A stretch of DNA of 64,000 nucleotides. It comes from Amycolatopsis antarctica (GTDB lineage: Bacteria; Actinomycetota; Actinomycetes; Mycobacteriales; Pseudonocardiaceae). Shown one piece after another: positions 19,001 through 26,577 of this stretch. The first letter of the stretch is position 1. Each line of letters opens with the position of its first letter. The position numbers were made by a program, and so were the translations under genes. The DNA lies in NCBI RefSeq assembly GCF_002262875.1, contig NZ_NKYE01000006.1, forward strand, positions 1 through 64,000. Reading direction: 5' to 3'. Below the pieces are notes generated by a model that saw only the letters and a list, made by a program, of their open reading frames with translations, had not been told where the DNA came from and ran no database searches.

Positions 19001-20335
19001 GGCCTCGTGGAAGTCGTAGAGCCAGCTCGTCGACCCGGCGTCGGTGACCGGAGTCCAGAAGTTGAACCCGTGCGGCACGGCCGTGGCGGGAAAGTTGTTG
19101 CCACGGGAGAACGTGCTGTTGGCGTGCGTGCCGCGGGTGGTCAGCACGTGATCGGCGGGTGTGGCCGCGGGATCGGCCGGAGCGGCCGCGCCGATCCGGA
19201 CGTCGTCGATCCACCCCTTGAGCGAGCCCGGCCCGGCCGGGTTGTCGTAGGCGACGAGGATCCGGTCGACGGTCTTGCCCGCCGCGACCACACCCAGGCC
19301 GGATCGCACCAGGTTCCACTGGTTGACCGACAGGGACTTCGCGGCGCCCTGGCCCGCCGGGGAGAGCTCGAAGCCGTACTGGTCGGACGCGCCGAGCTCG
19401 CTGAGATAACTGCCGTCGGTGAACGCCAGATCGACGGAGACGTTGGTGCTGGGGTACTTCAGGTCCTCGCCGACGAACTCCGGCATCACCGTGTACGACA
19501 GCTCGCTGTCCGCGGCGACGGGCAGGTCGACGTCGAAGACCTTGTTGTACGAGTAGCCGCGCCCCTGCTCGGTGTGCGTGCCGGAGTAGCGCAGCGCGTG
19601 CAGGCCGCTGTAGCCGGCGCGCGACTTGCTGGTGTACCCGGTCGCCGGGCCGGCCCCGGGTGCGCTGCGCATGTTCGGCGGCGGCGGGGGAGCGGGCGCG
19701 TCGTCGGCGAGCAGGACCTCGGCCAGTTGCAGCAGCGGCGCGCCGTGGTTGCGGGTGACGTCCACCCGGTAGAAGGCGAACGCCTCGGTGGCCGGGATCC
19801 GGAATTCCTTGGTCTCGCCGCGTTCGCCGAACGACTCGCCGGTGCGGGTGTCGATGTCGGTCCAGGTGCTGCCGTCCGTGGATCCGCGCAGTACCCAGTC
19901 CTGGGGGTCGCGTTCCGCCGCGTCGTTCGCGGAGGTGAGTGCGTAGCGGGTGATCGGGGTGGGCTCGCTGAGGCCGAACTGGGCCCAGCCCGCCGGTTCC
20001 TCGACGAGCCACTTCGAATCCGTGCTGCCGTCGACCAGGTTCGCCGCGACCTCACCGGAGGAGGTCTTCTCGCCGCTGGCGCTGATCTCGGTGACCTTGC
20101 CGCGGATGTCGCCGGGTACCGCCGTCGCGTCCGAACCGTCCACGCCGGACGCCTTGGCCGTACCGGAGGCGTCCGTGTCGACCGTGTCCACCCAGGCCGG
20201 TTCCGGCTCGCCCGGCTCGAAGGACGAGGCGAACCCGGCCGGTGCGGGCGCCGCGGCGACGGCCGGGGGGACCGCGGTCACGACGCCGGTGATCACGGCG
20301 GCCGACAGCAGAATCGAGGTGGCAGTGCGGGGCAT
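16043..20335 (-). CDS. Secreted GH92 alpha-mannosidase with two discoidin domains and GPV-repeat tail
   Basis: A 1430-residue exported enzyme. The signal peptide MPRTATSILLSAAVITGVV is followed by VPPAVAAAPA. Next come an F5/8C discoidin domain (NLVDGSTDSKWLVEE to LLQLAEVLLADD, about residues 50-200), a lectin-like sandwich, the GH92 N-terminal domain, the catalytic domain (NGFWDTFRTTWPAYAL; GDEDNGEMSAWYVF near 1039) and a second F5/8C domain. The last 130 residues form a tail of about seven units centred on GPV or GPL. It probably trims alpha-mannosides outside the cell, from fungal mannan, glycoprotein or the cell's own lipomannan. ATG 20335 is chosen because GGAG lies 5 nt upstream and the signal peptide starts there. 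It is the first gene of the GH92-GH92-FUSC operon. Confidence 0.92.
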   Translation of the reverse strand: MPRTATSILLSAAVITGVVTAVPPAVAAAPAPAGFASSFEPGEPEPAWVDTVDTDASGTAKASGVDGSDATAVPGDIRGKVTEISASGEKTSSGEVAANLVDGSTDSKWLVEEPAGWAQFGLSEPTPITRYALTSANDAAERDPQDWVLRGSTDGSTWTDIDTRTGESFGERGETKEFRIPATEAFAFYRVDVTRNHGAPLLQLAEVLLADDAPAPPPPPNMRSAPGAGPATGYTSKSRAGYSGLHALRYSGTHTEQGRGYSYNKVFDVDLPVAADSELSYTVMPEFVGEDLKYPSTNVSVDLAFTDGSYLSELGASDQYGFELSPAGQGAAKSLSVNQWNLVRSGLGVVAAGKTVDRILVAYDNPAGPGSLKGWIDDVRIGAAAPADPAATPADHVLTTRGTHANSTFSRGNNFPATAVPHGFNFWTPVTDAGSTSWLYDFHEANNEANRPELEAFAVSHEPSPWMGDRQTFQVMPSAAEGVPDGNRDARALPFSHDKETATAHHYGVEFDNGVRTDIAPTDHAAMFRFTFPGDDTSLIFDNVSNEGGLTLDPATGTMSGFSDVKSGLSAGAGRMFVYATFDRPATTGEMLPGEERDDVRGYLRFDAGESRTVNMRIATSLISVEQARKNLELELAPESTLESVRADAKSRWNDTLGVIEVEGASADQLTTLYSNLYRLFLYPNAGHENVGTAQAPVMRYASPVSPKAGEDTPTQTGSAVVDGEMFVNNGFWDTFRTTWPAYALFDPEQAGKMIDGFVQQYRDGGWVSRWSSPGYANLMVGTSSDVAFADAYLKGVGNFDVEAAYDAAIKNATVTPPDESVGRKGIDSSIFLGYTPTSTEEGMSWALEGYVNDFGIASMSKKLHDEAPDGHPRKQEYLTNYEYFTERAQNYVNTFDPEAGFFQGKDEEGTWRVPSGEYDPRVWGHDYTETNGWNMAFTVPQDGQGLANLYGGRQQLGDKLDEFFATPETAGFPGSYGGVIHEMREARDVRMGQYGHSNQPSHHIPYMYDYAGQPAKTQEKVREALSRLYLGSELGQGYAGDEDNGEMSAWYVFSALGFYPLRMGAAEYAIGSPLFTKATIHLPGGKDVVINAPENSAENVYVQGLRIDGQEHTSTSLPHEVLADGAVLDFDMGPAPSNWGTGEDDVLPSITEGDAPPAPLRDVTGPGKGTATSADGADVGAVFDNSSATEAAVDGETPWVQYQLTEPGDPVSHYTLTSPKGAGEPSGWLVQGSYDGQNWATVDERSGEAFAWRQQTRAFTVAAPGNYTYYRVTPTGGPAVLAEVEFLGKNAPACTDTVTGERNGPLRVTEGTTCLRDAAVRGPVSVSGGADLIARGGSISGPVTADGAGTVALSRVEVTGPVSVTSASGTVALETNRIHGPVNVTGSKGPVIAANTIDGPLNCAGNEPAAVDRGLGNQVRGPVSGGCTG

Positions 20336-20435
20336 CGTCGCTCCAGCCGGGTTCCGGTGACAGCACGCACCTGTCGGCACGCGCGCGCCACGGCCGCCGG
20401 CGTCGGTGCAGCGCACGGAAAGGGAAGCGTCGGCC

Positions 20436-20449
20436 TGACATCGTTGTCA
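20436..20449. promoter_or_regulatory. Inverted repeat TGACA-N4-TGTCA upstream of the GH92 operon
   Basis: A 14-bp dyad about 100 nt before the secreted GH92 start. A TTGACA hexamer on the minus strand (20450-20445) overlaps one arm and could be a -35 box, although I see no clear -10. The position suits an operator for sugar-responsive control; no regulator gene is adjacent. Confidence 0.35.
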
Positions 20450-20458
20450 ACAGTTCCG

Positions 20459-20479
20459 CCGATTTCTGGCCGAAATCGG
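20459..20479 (-). terminator. Hairpin after the M20 peptidase gene
   Basis: An 8-bp perfect stem (20459-20466 with 20472-20479, CCGATTTC/GAAATCGG) and a 5-nt loop, about 40 nt after the M20 stop and before the GH92 operon. It plausibly separates the two minus-strand operons; an operator role is also possible. Confidence 0.45.
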
Positions 20480-20517
20480 ACAAGCCCGCACCGGAACGGC
20501 TCAGCGGCCGGGTGGAC

Positions 20518-21831
20518 TCAGCAGTGGGTCAGGAAGTGCTCGACGACCCGGGTGCCGAAACGCAGGCCCTCCACCGGGACACGTTCGTCGACACCGTGGG
20601 CGAGCTGCCGGTAGGGAAAGCCCTCCGGCAGCCACAGCGGTGCGAAGCCGTAGCACTCGATTCCCAGCGGCGTGAACGCCTTCGCGTCGGTACCGCCGCC
20701 CATGCAGTAGGGCACGACGACGGCGTCCGGGTCCTCGGCGCGCAGTGCGCAGGCCATCGCGTCGAACCACGGCGAGTCCACGCTCGCCTGCACCGGCGGC
20801 TGGTGCGCGACGAACTCGCGCCGTACGTGCGGGCCCAGCAGTTCGTCCACCGCGGCGAGGAACTCGTCCTCCGTGCCCGGCAGCACCCGAGTGTCGACTT
20901 GGGCGTGCGCGGTGGACGGGATGACGTTCACCTTGTAGCCGGCGTCGAGCATCGTCGGTGTCGTGCTGTTGCGCACCGTCGAGTCGGCGAGCCCGGCCGC
21001 GGGCCCGAGCGCCGCCAGCGCCGCCAGCACACCGTCCGATGTGGACAGGTCCGGCGGTGTGCCGACCGCGGCGCCGGCTCGTTCCAGGAACGCACGGACC
21101 GCGGGTGTCAGCCGGACCGGCCACTCGTGTTCGGCGAGCCTGCGCAGTGCGGCGACGAGGCGGTTGACGGCGTTCTCCTCGTTGCGCCGCGAACCGTGGC
21201 CCGCGCGACCGTGTGCGGTGAGCCGCATGTGCGCGGTGCCGCGCTCGGCGGTGGCCACCGGGTACAGCCGCACGGTGCCGCCGTCGGTGGGAACGTGATA
21301 GGTGTATCCGCCGGACTCGCTGATGGCCACCTGGCAGCCCTCGAACAGGCCGGGATGGTGCTCGACCAGCCAGTGCGCGCCGTACTCGCCCCGATCCTCC
21401 TCGTCGGCGAGGAAGGCGAAGACGATGTCACGGCGCGGGGTTCGGCCGTCGCGGGTCATCGCGTGGATCGCCGCGAGCACCGTGGCGCAGAAGTCCTTCA
21501 TGTCGACGGCCCCGCGACCCCACAGGCAGCCGTCGCGGATCTCACCGGAGAACGGCGGCACCGTCCACGCGGTGGCGTCGGCGGGGACCACGTCGAGATG
21601 GCCCTGGACGAGCAGGGCGGGCAGCGAGCGATCGGCACCTGCCATCCGGGCCACCACGCTGGCGCGCCCCGGCGCCGATTCGTACAACTCGGGCACCAGG
21701 CCCGCATCGGTGAGTAGTCCGGCGACGTACTCGGCGGCCGGGCGTTCGCCCTCGGCGTCGCCGTCGCCGCGGTTGGTGGTGTCGAAGCGCAGCAGTCGCG
21801 CGCAGAGTTCGACGACGTCCGGCTCAGCCAT
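20518..21831 (-). CDS. M20 family peptidase
   Basis: A 437-residue M20/M25/M40 di-zinc hydrolase and paralogue of the gene at 650-1987. Motifs: LLVQGHLDVVPADA (metal His and Asp), GRGAVDMKDF, FLADEEDRGEYGAHW (catalytic Glu pair), SESGGYTY, AGHGSRRNEENAV in the dimerisation domain, GGGTDAKAF and AHGVDERVP at the C-terminus. The expected activity is release of amino acids from dipeptides or N-acyl amino acids. The ATG at 21831 overlaps the 3' end of the M55 gene by 8 nt, which implies co-translation. Together with the divergent dipeptide transporter it suggests peptide scavenging, where imported dipeptides are cleaved inside the cell. Confidence 0.9.
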   Translation of the reverse strand: MAEPDVVELCARLLRFDTTNRGDGDAEGERPAAEYVAGLLTDAGLVPELYESAPGRASVVARMAGADRSLPALLVQGHLDVVPADATAWTVPPFSGEIRDGCLWGRGAVDMKDFCATVLAAIHAMTRDGRTPRRDIVFAFLADEEDRGEYGAHWLVEHHPGLFEGCQVAISESGGYTYHVPTDGGTVRLYPVATAERGTAHMRLTAHGRAGHGSRRNEENAVNRLVAALRRLAEHEWPVRLTPAVRAFLERAGAAVGTPPDLSTSDGVLAALAALGPAAGLADSTVRNSTTPTMLDAGYKVNVIPSTAHAQVDTRVLPGTEDEFLAAVDELLGPHVRREFVAHQPPVQASVDSPWFDAMACALRAEDPDAVVVPYCMGGGTDAKAFTPLGIECYGFAPLWLPEGFPYRQLAHGVDERVPVEGLRFGTRVVEHFLTHC

Positions 21832-22651
21832 ATTTCCCCTGTACCGCACCGCCCGCGATGGCGGTGACGATCTTGAACGCCTTCATCGCGCCGGTCATGT
21901 CCGGCGCGTCGAAACCGACCCGGCGCACGTCGATCTGCTCCACCGTCGGGATCACGGCCGTGGCCTGTGCGAGATGGCTGGCGTCGAACTCGACCTCGAT
22001 CCGGTGCGGGACGTGGACGACCTCGACCGTCCCGGCCGCGGCCATCACCGTCTCGGCCGCCTCGGTCAGCAGCCGGGTCGTGCGCGCGGGTGGCAGGCAG
22101 ATGGCGGCGTAGCGGCTCACGCAGGTCTTCACGGTCACCATGCCGGCCCCGGGCGCGTAGTCGGCGGCGTCCTCGCAGGCCTTGTCGTCGCCGGTCACCA
22201 TCAGTACCGGAACCCCGTACTCCGCGGCCAGGGCGGCGTTGAGCCGTCCCTCGCTGGCCGGCACCCCGTCCAGCCAGACACCGGTGATCTGGTTCTCCAG
22301 GTAGGTGTGCGACAGGACGCCGTCGCTGCCGGCGCCCGCGTGGTAGCCGAGGAACACCAGCCCGTCGAGTCCGGAGTCGATGCCCTGCATCATCGACAGC
22401 GGCTTGTGCCGCCCGGTGAGCATCGTCGCCCGTTCGTCCAGATCCTCCAGCAGCAGGTTGCGCTGCGAGGAGTGCGCTTCGTTGACGAACACGTCCGTCG
22501 CCCCGCCGGCGTGCAGGCCGGCGACGGTCGCGTTGACGTCCCCGGTGAACATCCGGCGGAACCGCTGCCACTGCTCGGTTCCCGGCACGACGTCGTCGGT
22601 CCAGGTGACGCCGGTGGCGCCTTCCATGTCGGCAGAGACCATGATCCGCAT
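21824..22651 (-). CDS. M55 family D-aminopeptidase
   Basis: A 275-residue member of the DppA family (M55), self-compartmentalising zinc D-aminopeptidases acting on D-Ala dipeptides in Bacillus. Motifs: MVSADMEGATGV at the N-terminus (metal Asp and Glu), NEAHSSQRNLLLEDL, GYHAGAGSDGVLSHTY with a metal His, and VLMVTGDDKACEDA. MRIMVSADMEG at 22651 is the family N-terminus; an upstream MSA extension is possible. It shares an operon with the M20 peptidase and lies divergent from the dipeptide transporter. In B. subtilis dppA is the first gene of the dpp operon, so the neighbourhood logic is conserved although the arrangement differs. Confidence 0.92.
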   Translation of the reverse strand: MRIMVSADMEGATGVTWTDDVVPGTEQWQRFRRMFTGDVNATVAGLHAGGATDVFVNEAHSSQRNLLLEDLDERATMLTGRHKPLSMMQGIDSGLDGLVFLGYHAGAGSDGVLSHTYLENQITGVWLDGVPASEGRLNAALAAEYGVPVLMVTGDDKACEDAADYAPGAGMVTVKTCVSRYAAICLPPARTTRLLTEAAETVMAAAGTVEVVHVPHRIEVEFDASHLAQATAVIPTVEQIDVRRVGFDAPDMTGAMKAFKIVTAIAGGAVQGKYG

Positions 22652-22686
22652 GGCCGACACCGTAGCCGGTTAGTCACGGCTTGGCA

Positions 22687-22723
22687 TTGACTATCGGCAA
22701 TCGTTGACTTTACCGAGGGGTAA
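22687..22723. promoter_or_regulatory. Divergent promoter/operator region of the peptidase and transporter units
   Basis: Two TTGACT hexamers start 17 nt apart (22687 and 22704) and are followed by the perfect dyad TTACC-GAGG-GGTAA (22710-22723). The region lies between the M55/M20 unit (minus) and the dipeptide transporter (plus). The dyad is a good candidate operator for joint control; no regulator gene is adjacent. Confidence 0.45.
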
Positions 22724-22777
22724 GTGGTTACTTTTCGGCTCTGGTCGGGAGTTCATCTGCAATTCGAGGTGGTCAAG

Positions 22778-24589
22778 GTGCTGTTCACCGAACGCGGGCG
22801 CGTGCGCGCCCTGGTCGCGGTCGCCGCGGCGGCAACGCTCGTGGCGGGGCCGTTCACCCCGGTCGCGCAGGCGCAGGACGGAACGGTCCTGCGCGTGGCG
22901 ATGGTGCAGGAGATCGACCACCTGAATCCGTTCACCGCGATCATGGCCTCCAGCACGATGGTCGGCCGGATCAACTGGGAGTTCCTCACCCTGCCCTCGG
23001 CCGAGGACGCCACCCCGACCGGTGGCCTCGCGGAGAAGTGGGAGCCGTCCGCGGACAAGCTGAGCTGGACCTTCACCCTGCGCGAGGGCATGAAGTGGTC
23101 CGACGGCAAGCCGCTGACCGCCCGGGACGCCGCGTTCACCTTCAACCGGATGATGACCGACGAGAAGGCGGCCGAGGCGAACGGCAGCTACGTCGCGAAC
23201 TTCGAGACGGTGACCGCGACCGACGACCGGACACTGGTGATCAAGACGAAGGAACCGCAGGCCAGCATGACGGCGCTGGACGTGCCGATCGTCCCGGAGC
23301 ACATCTGGTCCGGGATCACCGACATGTCCGATCCGAGGACGGACACCGTCGAGGTGGCCGGGGTCGGCAGCGGGCCGTTCCAGATCACCGAGTACCGGCC
23401 GAACGAGGTCATCAAGATGAAGGCCAACCCGGAGTACTTCCGGGGCAAGGCCAAGGTCGACGAGGTGCAGTTCGTCCGCTACGAGAACGCGGACGCCGCC
23501 GTCAACGCGCTGCAGAACAAGGAAGTCGACCTGATCAACCGGCTCACGCCGACCCAGTTCGACGTGCTCAAGAACGCCGATGGGGTGACCACCAACCAGG
23601 CCGCGGGCCGCCGCTACAACGACCTGCTGATCAACCCCGGCGCGCAGAACGCCTCTCGCACGCCCATCGGAGACGGTCACCCCGCGCTGAAGGACGTCCG
23701 CGTCCGCAAGGCCATCGCCCGCTCCATCGACCCGAAGACCATCGTCGAGAAGGTCAGCGGCGGATACGGCGAACTGCCCGGCGGGATCATGCCCCCGCTC
23801 TACAAGGACTACCACTGGGAGCCGAGCCAGGCCGAGCGATACGACTTCGACCCGGCGGCGGCCAACGCCGCCCTCGACGAGGCCGGCTACCGGAAGGGCC
23901 CGGACGGTGTGCGCGCCGGCCCGGACGGCAGGCCGCTGACCCTGCGTATCACCGGCCGTACCAGTGAGGACTTCGACCTGCGCGTGGCCGACTACCTGGT
24001 CGGCTGGCTCGACGCGATCGGTATCAAGGGCGAGAAGCAGCTCGTCTCGGACAACGAGGTGGACGTGATCACCTCGGCGGGCAACTACGACCTCGCCATC
24101 TCCGGCTACGGCACCAACCCGGACCCCGACTACATCCTGTCCAAGCAGAGCTGCGGAAGTCTGCCTATCGAGTCGGGCAGCAGCAGCACCGCGACGTTCT
24201 TCTGCGACGACGAGTACGAGCGGCTCTACGCCGCGCAGGGCGCCGAGGTGGACCCGGTCAAACGCGCCGAGCTGGTGAAGCAGGCGCAGGCCCGCTTCTA
24301 CGACCAGGTGCCCAGCGTGGTGCTGAGCTACGACAACGTGCTCGAGGCCTACAACTCCGAGAAGTTCGCCGAGTTCACCAAACAGCCCGTCGCCGACGGG
24401 CCGATCATGGAGCAGACCGGCTACTGGGGTTACTACGGCGCGGTACCCGCCGACGGCGCCGAGGGCGGCGACTCCGGGGGCGTGCCCACCGGCGTCTGGA
24501 TCGGTGTCGGCGCGGTCGCGCTGGTCGCGGTTGCCGCGGGTGGCGTGGCGGTCGGCAAGCGCAAGCGCACCGCCGACGACGAGGAGTAG
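22778..24589 (+). CDS. Peptide ABC transporter substrate-binding protein with C-terminal membrane anchor
   Basis: A 603-residue SBP_bac_5 (DppA/OppA-like) extracellular binding protein. An N-terminal signal peptide (ALVAVAAAATLVAGPF, then TPVAQAQ) has no lipobox Cys. Binding-protein motifs include LAEKWEPSADKLSWTFTLRE, GMKWSDGKPLTARDAAFTF and VRKAIARSIDPKTIV. The C-terminus carries one membrane helix (VWIGVGAVALVAVAAGGVAV) followed by KRKR, so the protein is held at the membrane surface by a tail anchor rather than by lipid. GTG 22778 is preferred (GAGG 8 nt upstream); GTG 22724 would extend it by 18 residues. It is first in a four-gene operon with two permeases and a fused ATPase. Confidence 0.88.
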   Translation: MLFTERGRVRALVAVAAAATLVAGPFTPVAQAQDGTVLRVAMVQEIDHLNPFTAIMASSTMVGRINWEFLTLPSAEDATPTGGLAEKWEPSADKLSWTFTLREGMKWSDGKPLTARDAAFTFNRMMTDEKAAEANGSYVANFETVTATDDRTLVIKTKEPQASMTALDVPIVPEHIWSGITDMSDPRTDTVEVAGVGSGPFQITEYRPNEVIKMKANPEYFRGKAKVDEVQFVRYENADAAVNALQNKEVDLINRLTPTQFDVLKNADGVTTNQAAGRRYNDLLINPGAQNASRTPIGDGHPALKDVRVRKAIARSIDPKTIVEKVSGGYGELPGGIMPPLYKDYHWEPSQAERYDFDPAAANAALDEAGYRKGPDGVRAGPDGRPLTLRITGRTSEDFDLRVADYLVGWLDAIGIKGEKQLVSDNEVDVITSAGNYDLAISGYGTNPDPDYILSKQSCGSLPIESGSSSTATFFCDDEYERLYAAQGAEVDPVKRAELVKQAQARFYDQVPSVVLSYDNVLEAYNSEKFAEFTKQPVADGPIMEQTGYWGYYGAVPADGAEGGDSGGVPTGVWIGVGAVALVAVAAGGVAVGKRKRTADDEE

Positions 24590-24601
24590 GAGTCCGACGA
24601 C

Positions 24602-25630
24602 GTGACTGACGCGCTGACCAACAGTATGCGCGCCGATCAGCGCGACCCGGTCGAACCGCGCGGTGGCTCCGGTACCGCACGGTTCTTCGCCGGCAAGATC
24701 GGCGGTGCGCTGGCAAGTCTCCTGCTGGTCATCGGCCTGGGGTTCCTGCTCTTCCGGGCCATTCCGGGTGATCCGGTGGCCACGCTGATCCGTGACCGTC
24801 CCACCAGCCCGGAGCAGCTCGCGCAGCTCCGCGAACGGCTCGGCGTCGACAAGCCACTGTACGAGCAGTTCGCGGATTACTTCGGTGGTCTGCTCAGGGG
24901 TGACCTCGGCACCTCGTACATCTATTCCCGGCCGGTCGCCGACATGATCGGCGAGCGGGTGGGGCCCACCCTGCTGCTGGTCGGCACCGCCACCGTTCTC
25001 GCCGTCCTGCTCGGGTTGTGGCTCGGCGTCCGGGCGGCCTGGCGGCGCGACAGCATGTTCGACCGCGGGCACACCGGGATCGCGCTGACCCTCTGGTCGG
25101 TGCCGCAGTTCTGGCTCGGCATGTTGCTGCTCATCGCCACCGGCGGCCTGTTCCCCAGCCGGGGGATGCGCTCCGCGGACATCCCGCCGGACTTCGTCGC
25201 CGAGATCCTCGACGTGGCACACCACATGGTGCTGCCGGTACTCACCCTGCTCGCGGTGATCTACGCGCAGTACATGCTGGTGATGCGCTCCTCGCTGCTG
25301 GAGGAGATGGACGCCGACTACCTCACCACGGCGCGGGCGAAGGGCTTGCGCGACGATCTGGTACGGCGCAGACACGCGGTGCCGAACGCGCTGCTGCCCA
25401 CCGTCACGCTCGTGTTCCTGCAGTTCGGGATGATCATTTCCGGGACGGTCACCGTCGAGGCGGTGTTCTCCTGGCCCGGTCTCGGCCTGCTCACCTACCA
25501 AGCGCTCGACGGGCCGGACCTGCCCTTGCTGCAGGGCGTCTTCGTGGTGCTGGCCGGGTCGGTGATCGTGATGAACCTGATCGCGGAACTGCTGTACCGG
25601 GTGCTTGACCCGCGGGTGCGTGCGACATGA
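24602..25630 (+). CDS. Peptide ABC transporter permease, DppB-type
   Basis: A 342-residue inner membrane permease of the DppB/OppB family. After a 30-residue polar N-terminus come a first helix (GALASLLLVIGLGFLLFRAI), the family's conserved IPGDPV segment and periplasmic loop, then a five-helix core. The cytoplasmic EAA loop reads YLTTARAKGLRDDLVRRRHAVPNALLP and contacts the ATPase. It starts at GTG 24602, 12 nt after the binding protein stop. Its TGA overlaps an ATG of the next frame, although a better-supported start for the next gene lies 39 nt further on. It forms the translocation pore with the DppC-type partner. Confidence 0.92.
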   Translation: MTDALTNSMRADQRDPVEPRGGSGTARFFAGKIGGALASLLLVIGLGFLLFRAIPGDPVATLIRDRPTSPEQLAQLRERLGVDKPLYEQFADYFGGLLRGDLGTSYIYSRPVADMIGERVGPTLLLVGTATVLAVLLGLWLGVRAAWRRDSMFDRGHTGIALTLWSVPQFWLGMLLLIATGGLFPSRGMRSADIPPDFVAEILDVAHHMVLPVLTLLAVIYAQYMLVMRSSLLEEMDADYLTTARAKGLRDDLVRRRHAVPNALLPTVTLVFLQFGMIISGTVTVEAVFSWPGLGLLTYQALDGPDLPLLQGVFVVLAGSVIVMNLIAELLYRVLDPRVRAT

Positions 25631-25668
25631 CCCGGCCCGGCAGTGGCGTACCCGAACCCGGAGGATCG

Positions 25669-26577
25669 ATGACCGAGCAAGCGAGCGATGCGCGCGCGAT
25701 CGTCTGGCAGCGCAGGCGCGCCTCGGCGCGCGCCATGTGGAAGGAGTTCGCCACCAAGAAGGGCGGACTGTTCGGCCTCGGCCTGCTCCTGCTCGTCGTG
25801 GTGCTGGCACTGCTCGCACCGCTGATCACCGACGAGTCCGGGCTCGACGTCACCAGGGCCACCGGTAGCCCGCTGGAGCCACCGAGCCCGGAGTTCCTGC
25901 TGGGCACCGACGTCGACGGCAGGTCCGTCCTGCTGATGACCTTCTGGGGCGCGCGGATCTCACTGCTCGTCGGCTTCGCCGCCACGGTGCTGTCCGTCGT
26001 CATCGGCACGCTCGTCGGCGTCACCGCCGCGCACTTCGGTGGCTTGACCTCCGCGACCCTGCTGAGGTTCACCGACTTCTTCCTCGTGCTGCCGTCACTG
26101 GTGCTGGCGATCGCGCTGTCCTCGGTGCTCCCGAAGGGCGCGGCGACGATCATCCTGGCCGTCGGCGTCACCTCCTGGCCGGCCACCGCGCGCCTGGTGC
26201 GGGCGCAGACGCTGACCATCGAGAGCAGGCCCTACATCGAGCGGTCCCGCGCACTCGGTGGCGGTCACCTGCACATCGTCGGCAAGCACGTGCTGCCGGC
26301 CGTGATGCCGCTGGTGCTGGCGAACACGACGCTGGTCGTCGGCAACTCCATCATCTCCGAGTCGACGCTGTCCTTCCTCGGCCTCGGCGACCCGAGCGTC
26401 CCGTCCTGGGGCTCGATGCTGCAGCGCGCGCTGAGTTCCGGTGCCATCAGTGGGGGAGCATGGTGGTACCTGCTGCCGCCGGGACTGGCGATCGTGGTGA
26501 TCGTGCTGTCGTTCACGCTCGTCGGCCGTGCGTTCGAGACCGTGCTGAACCCGCGACTGAAGGGGCGTCGTCAGTGA
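25669..26577 (+). CDS. Peptide ABC transporter permease, DppC-type
   Basis: A 302-residue membrane permease of the DppC/OppC family. An N-terminal cytoplasmic segment and OppC_N helix (GLFGLGLLLLVVVLALLAPL) precede FLLGTDVDGRSVLLMTFWGAR, a motif typical of the family (GTDxxGRD/S). The EAA loop is SRPYIERSRALGGGHLHIVGKHVLP. ATG 25669 is chosen because GGAGG lies 4-5 nt upstream; an earlier ATG (25627) overlaps the dppB stop and cannot be excluded. Its stop overlaps the ATPase GTG by 3 nt. Confidence 0.92.
   Translation: MTEQASDARAIVWQRRRASARAMWKEFATKKGGLFGLGLLLLVVVLALLAPLITDESGLDVTRATGSPLEPPSPEFLLGTDVDGRSVLLMTFWGARISLLVGFAATVLSVVIGTLVGVTAAHFGGLTSATLLRFTDFFLVLPSLVLAIALSSVLPKGAATIILAVGVTSWPATARLVRAQTLTIESRPYIERSRALGGGHLHIVGKHVLPAVMPLVLANTTLVVGNSIISESTLSFLGLGDPSVPSWGSMLQRALSSGAISGGAWWYLLPPGLAIVVIVLSFTLVGRAFETVLNPRLKGRRQ

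Noticed and set aside
22691..25819. 1042-codon minus-strand open frame across the peptide transporter operon
   Set aside because: Shadow of the binding protein and permease genes; composition is low-complexity and no motif is recognisable.
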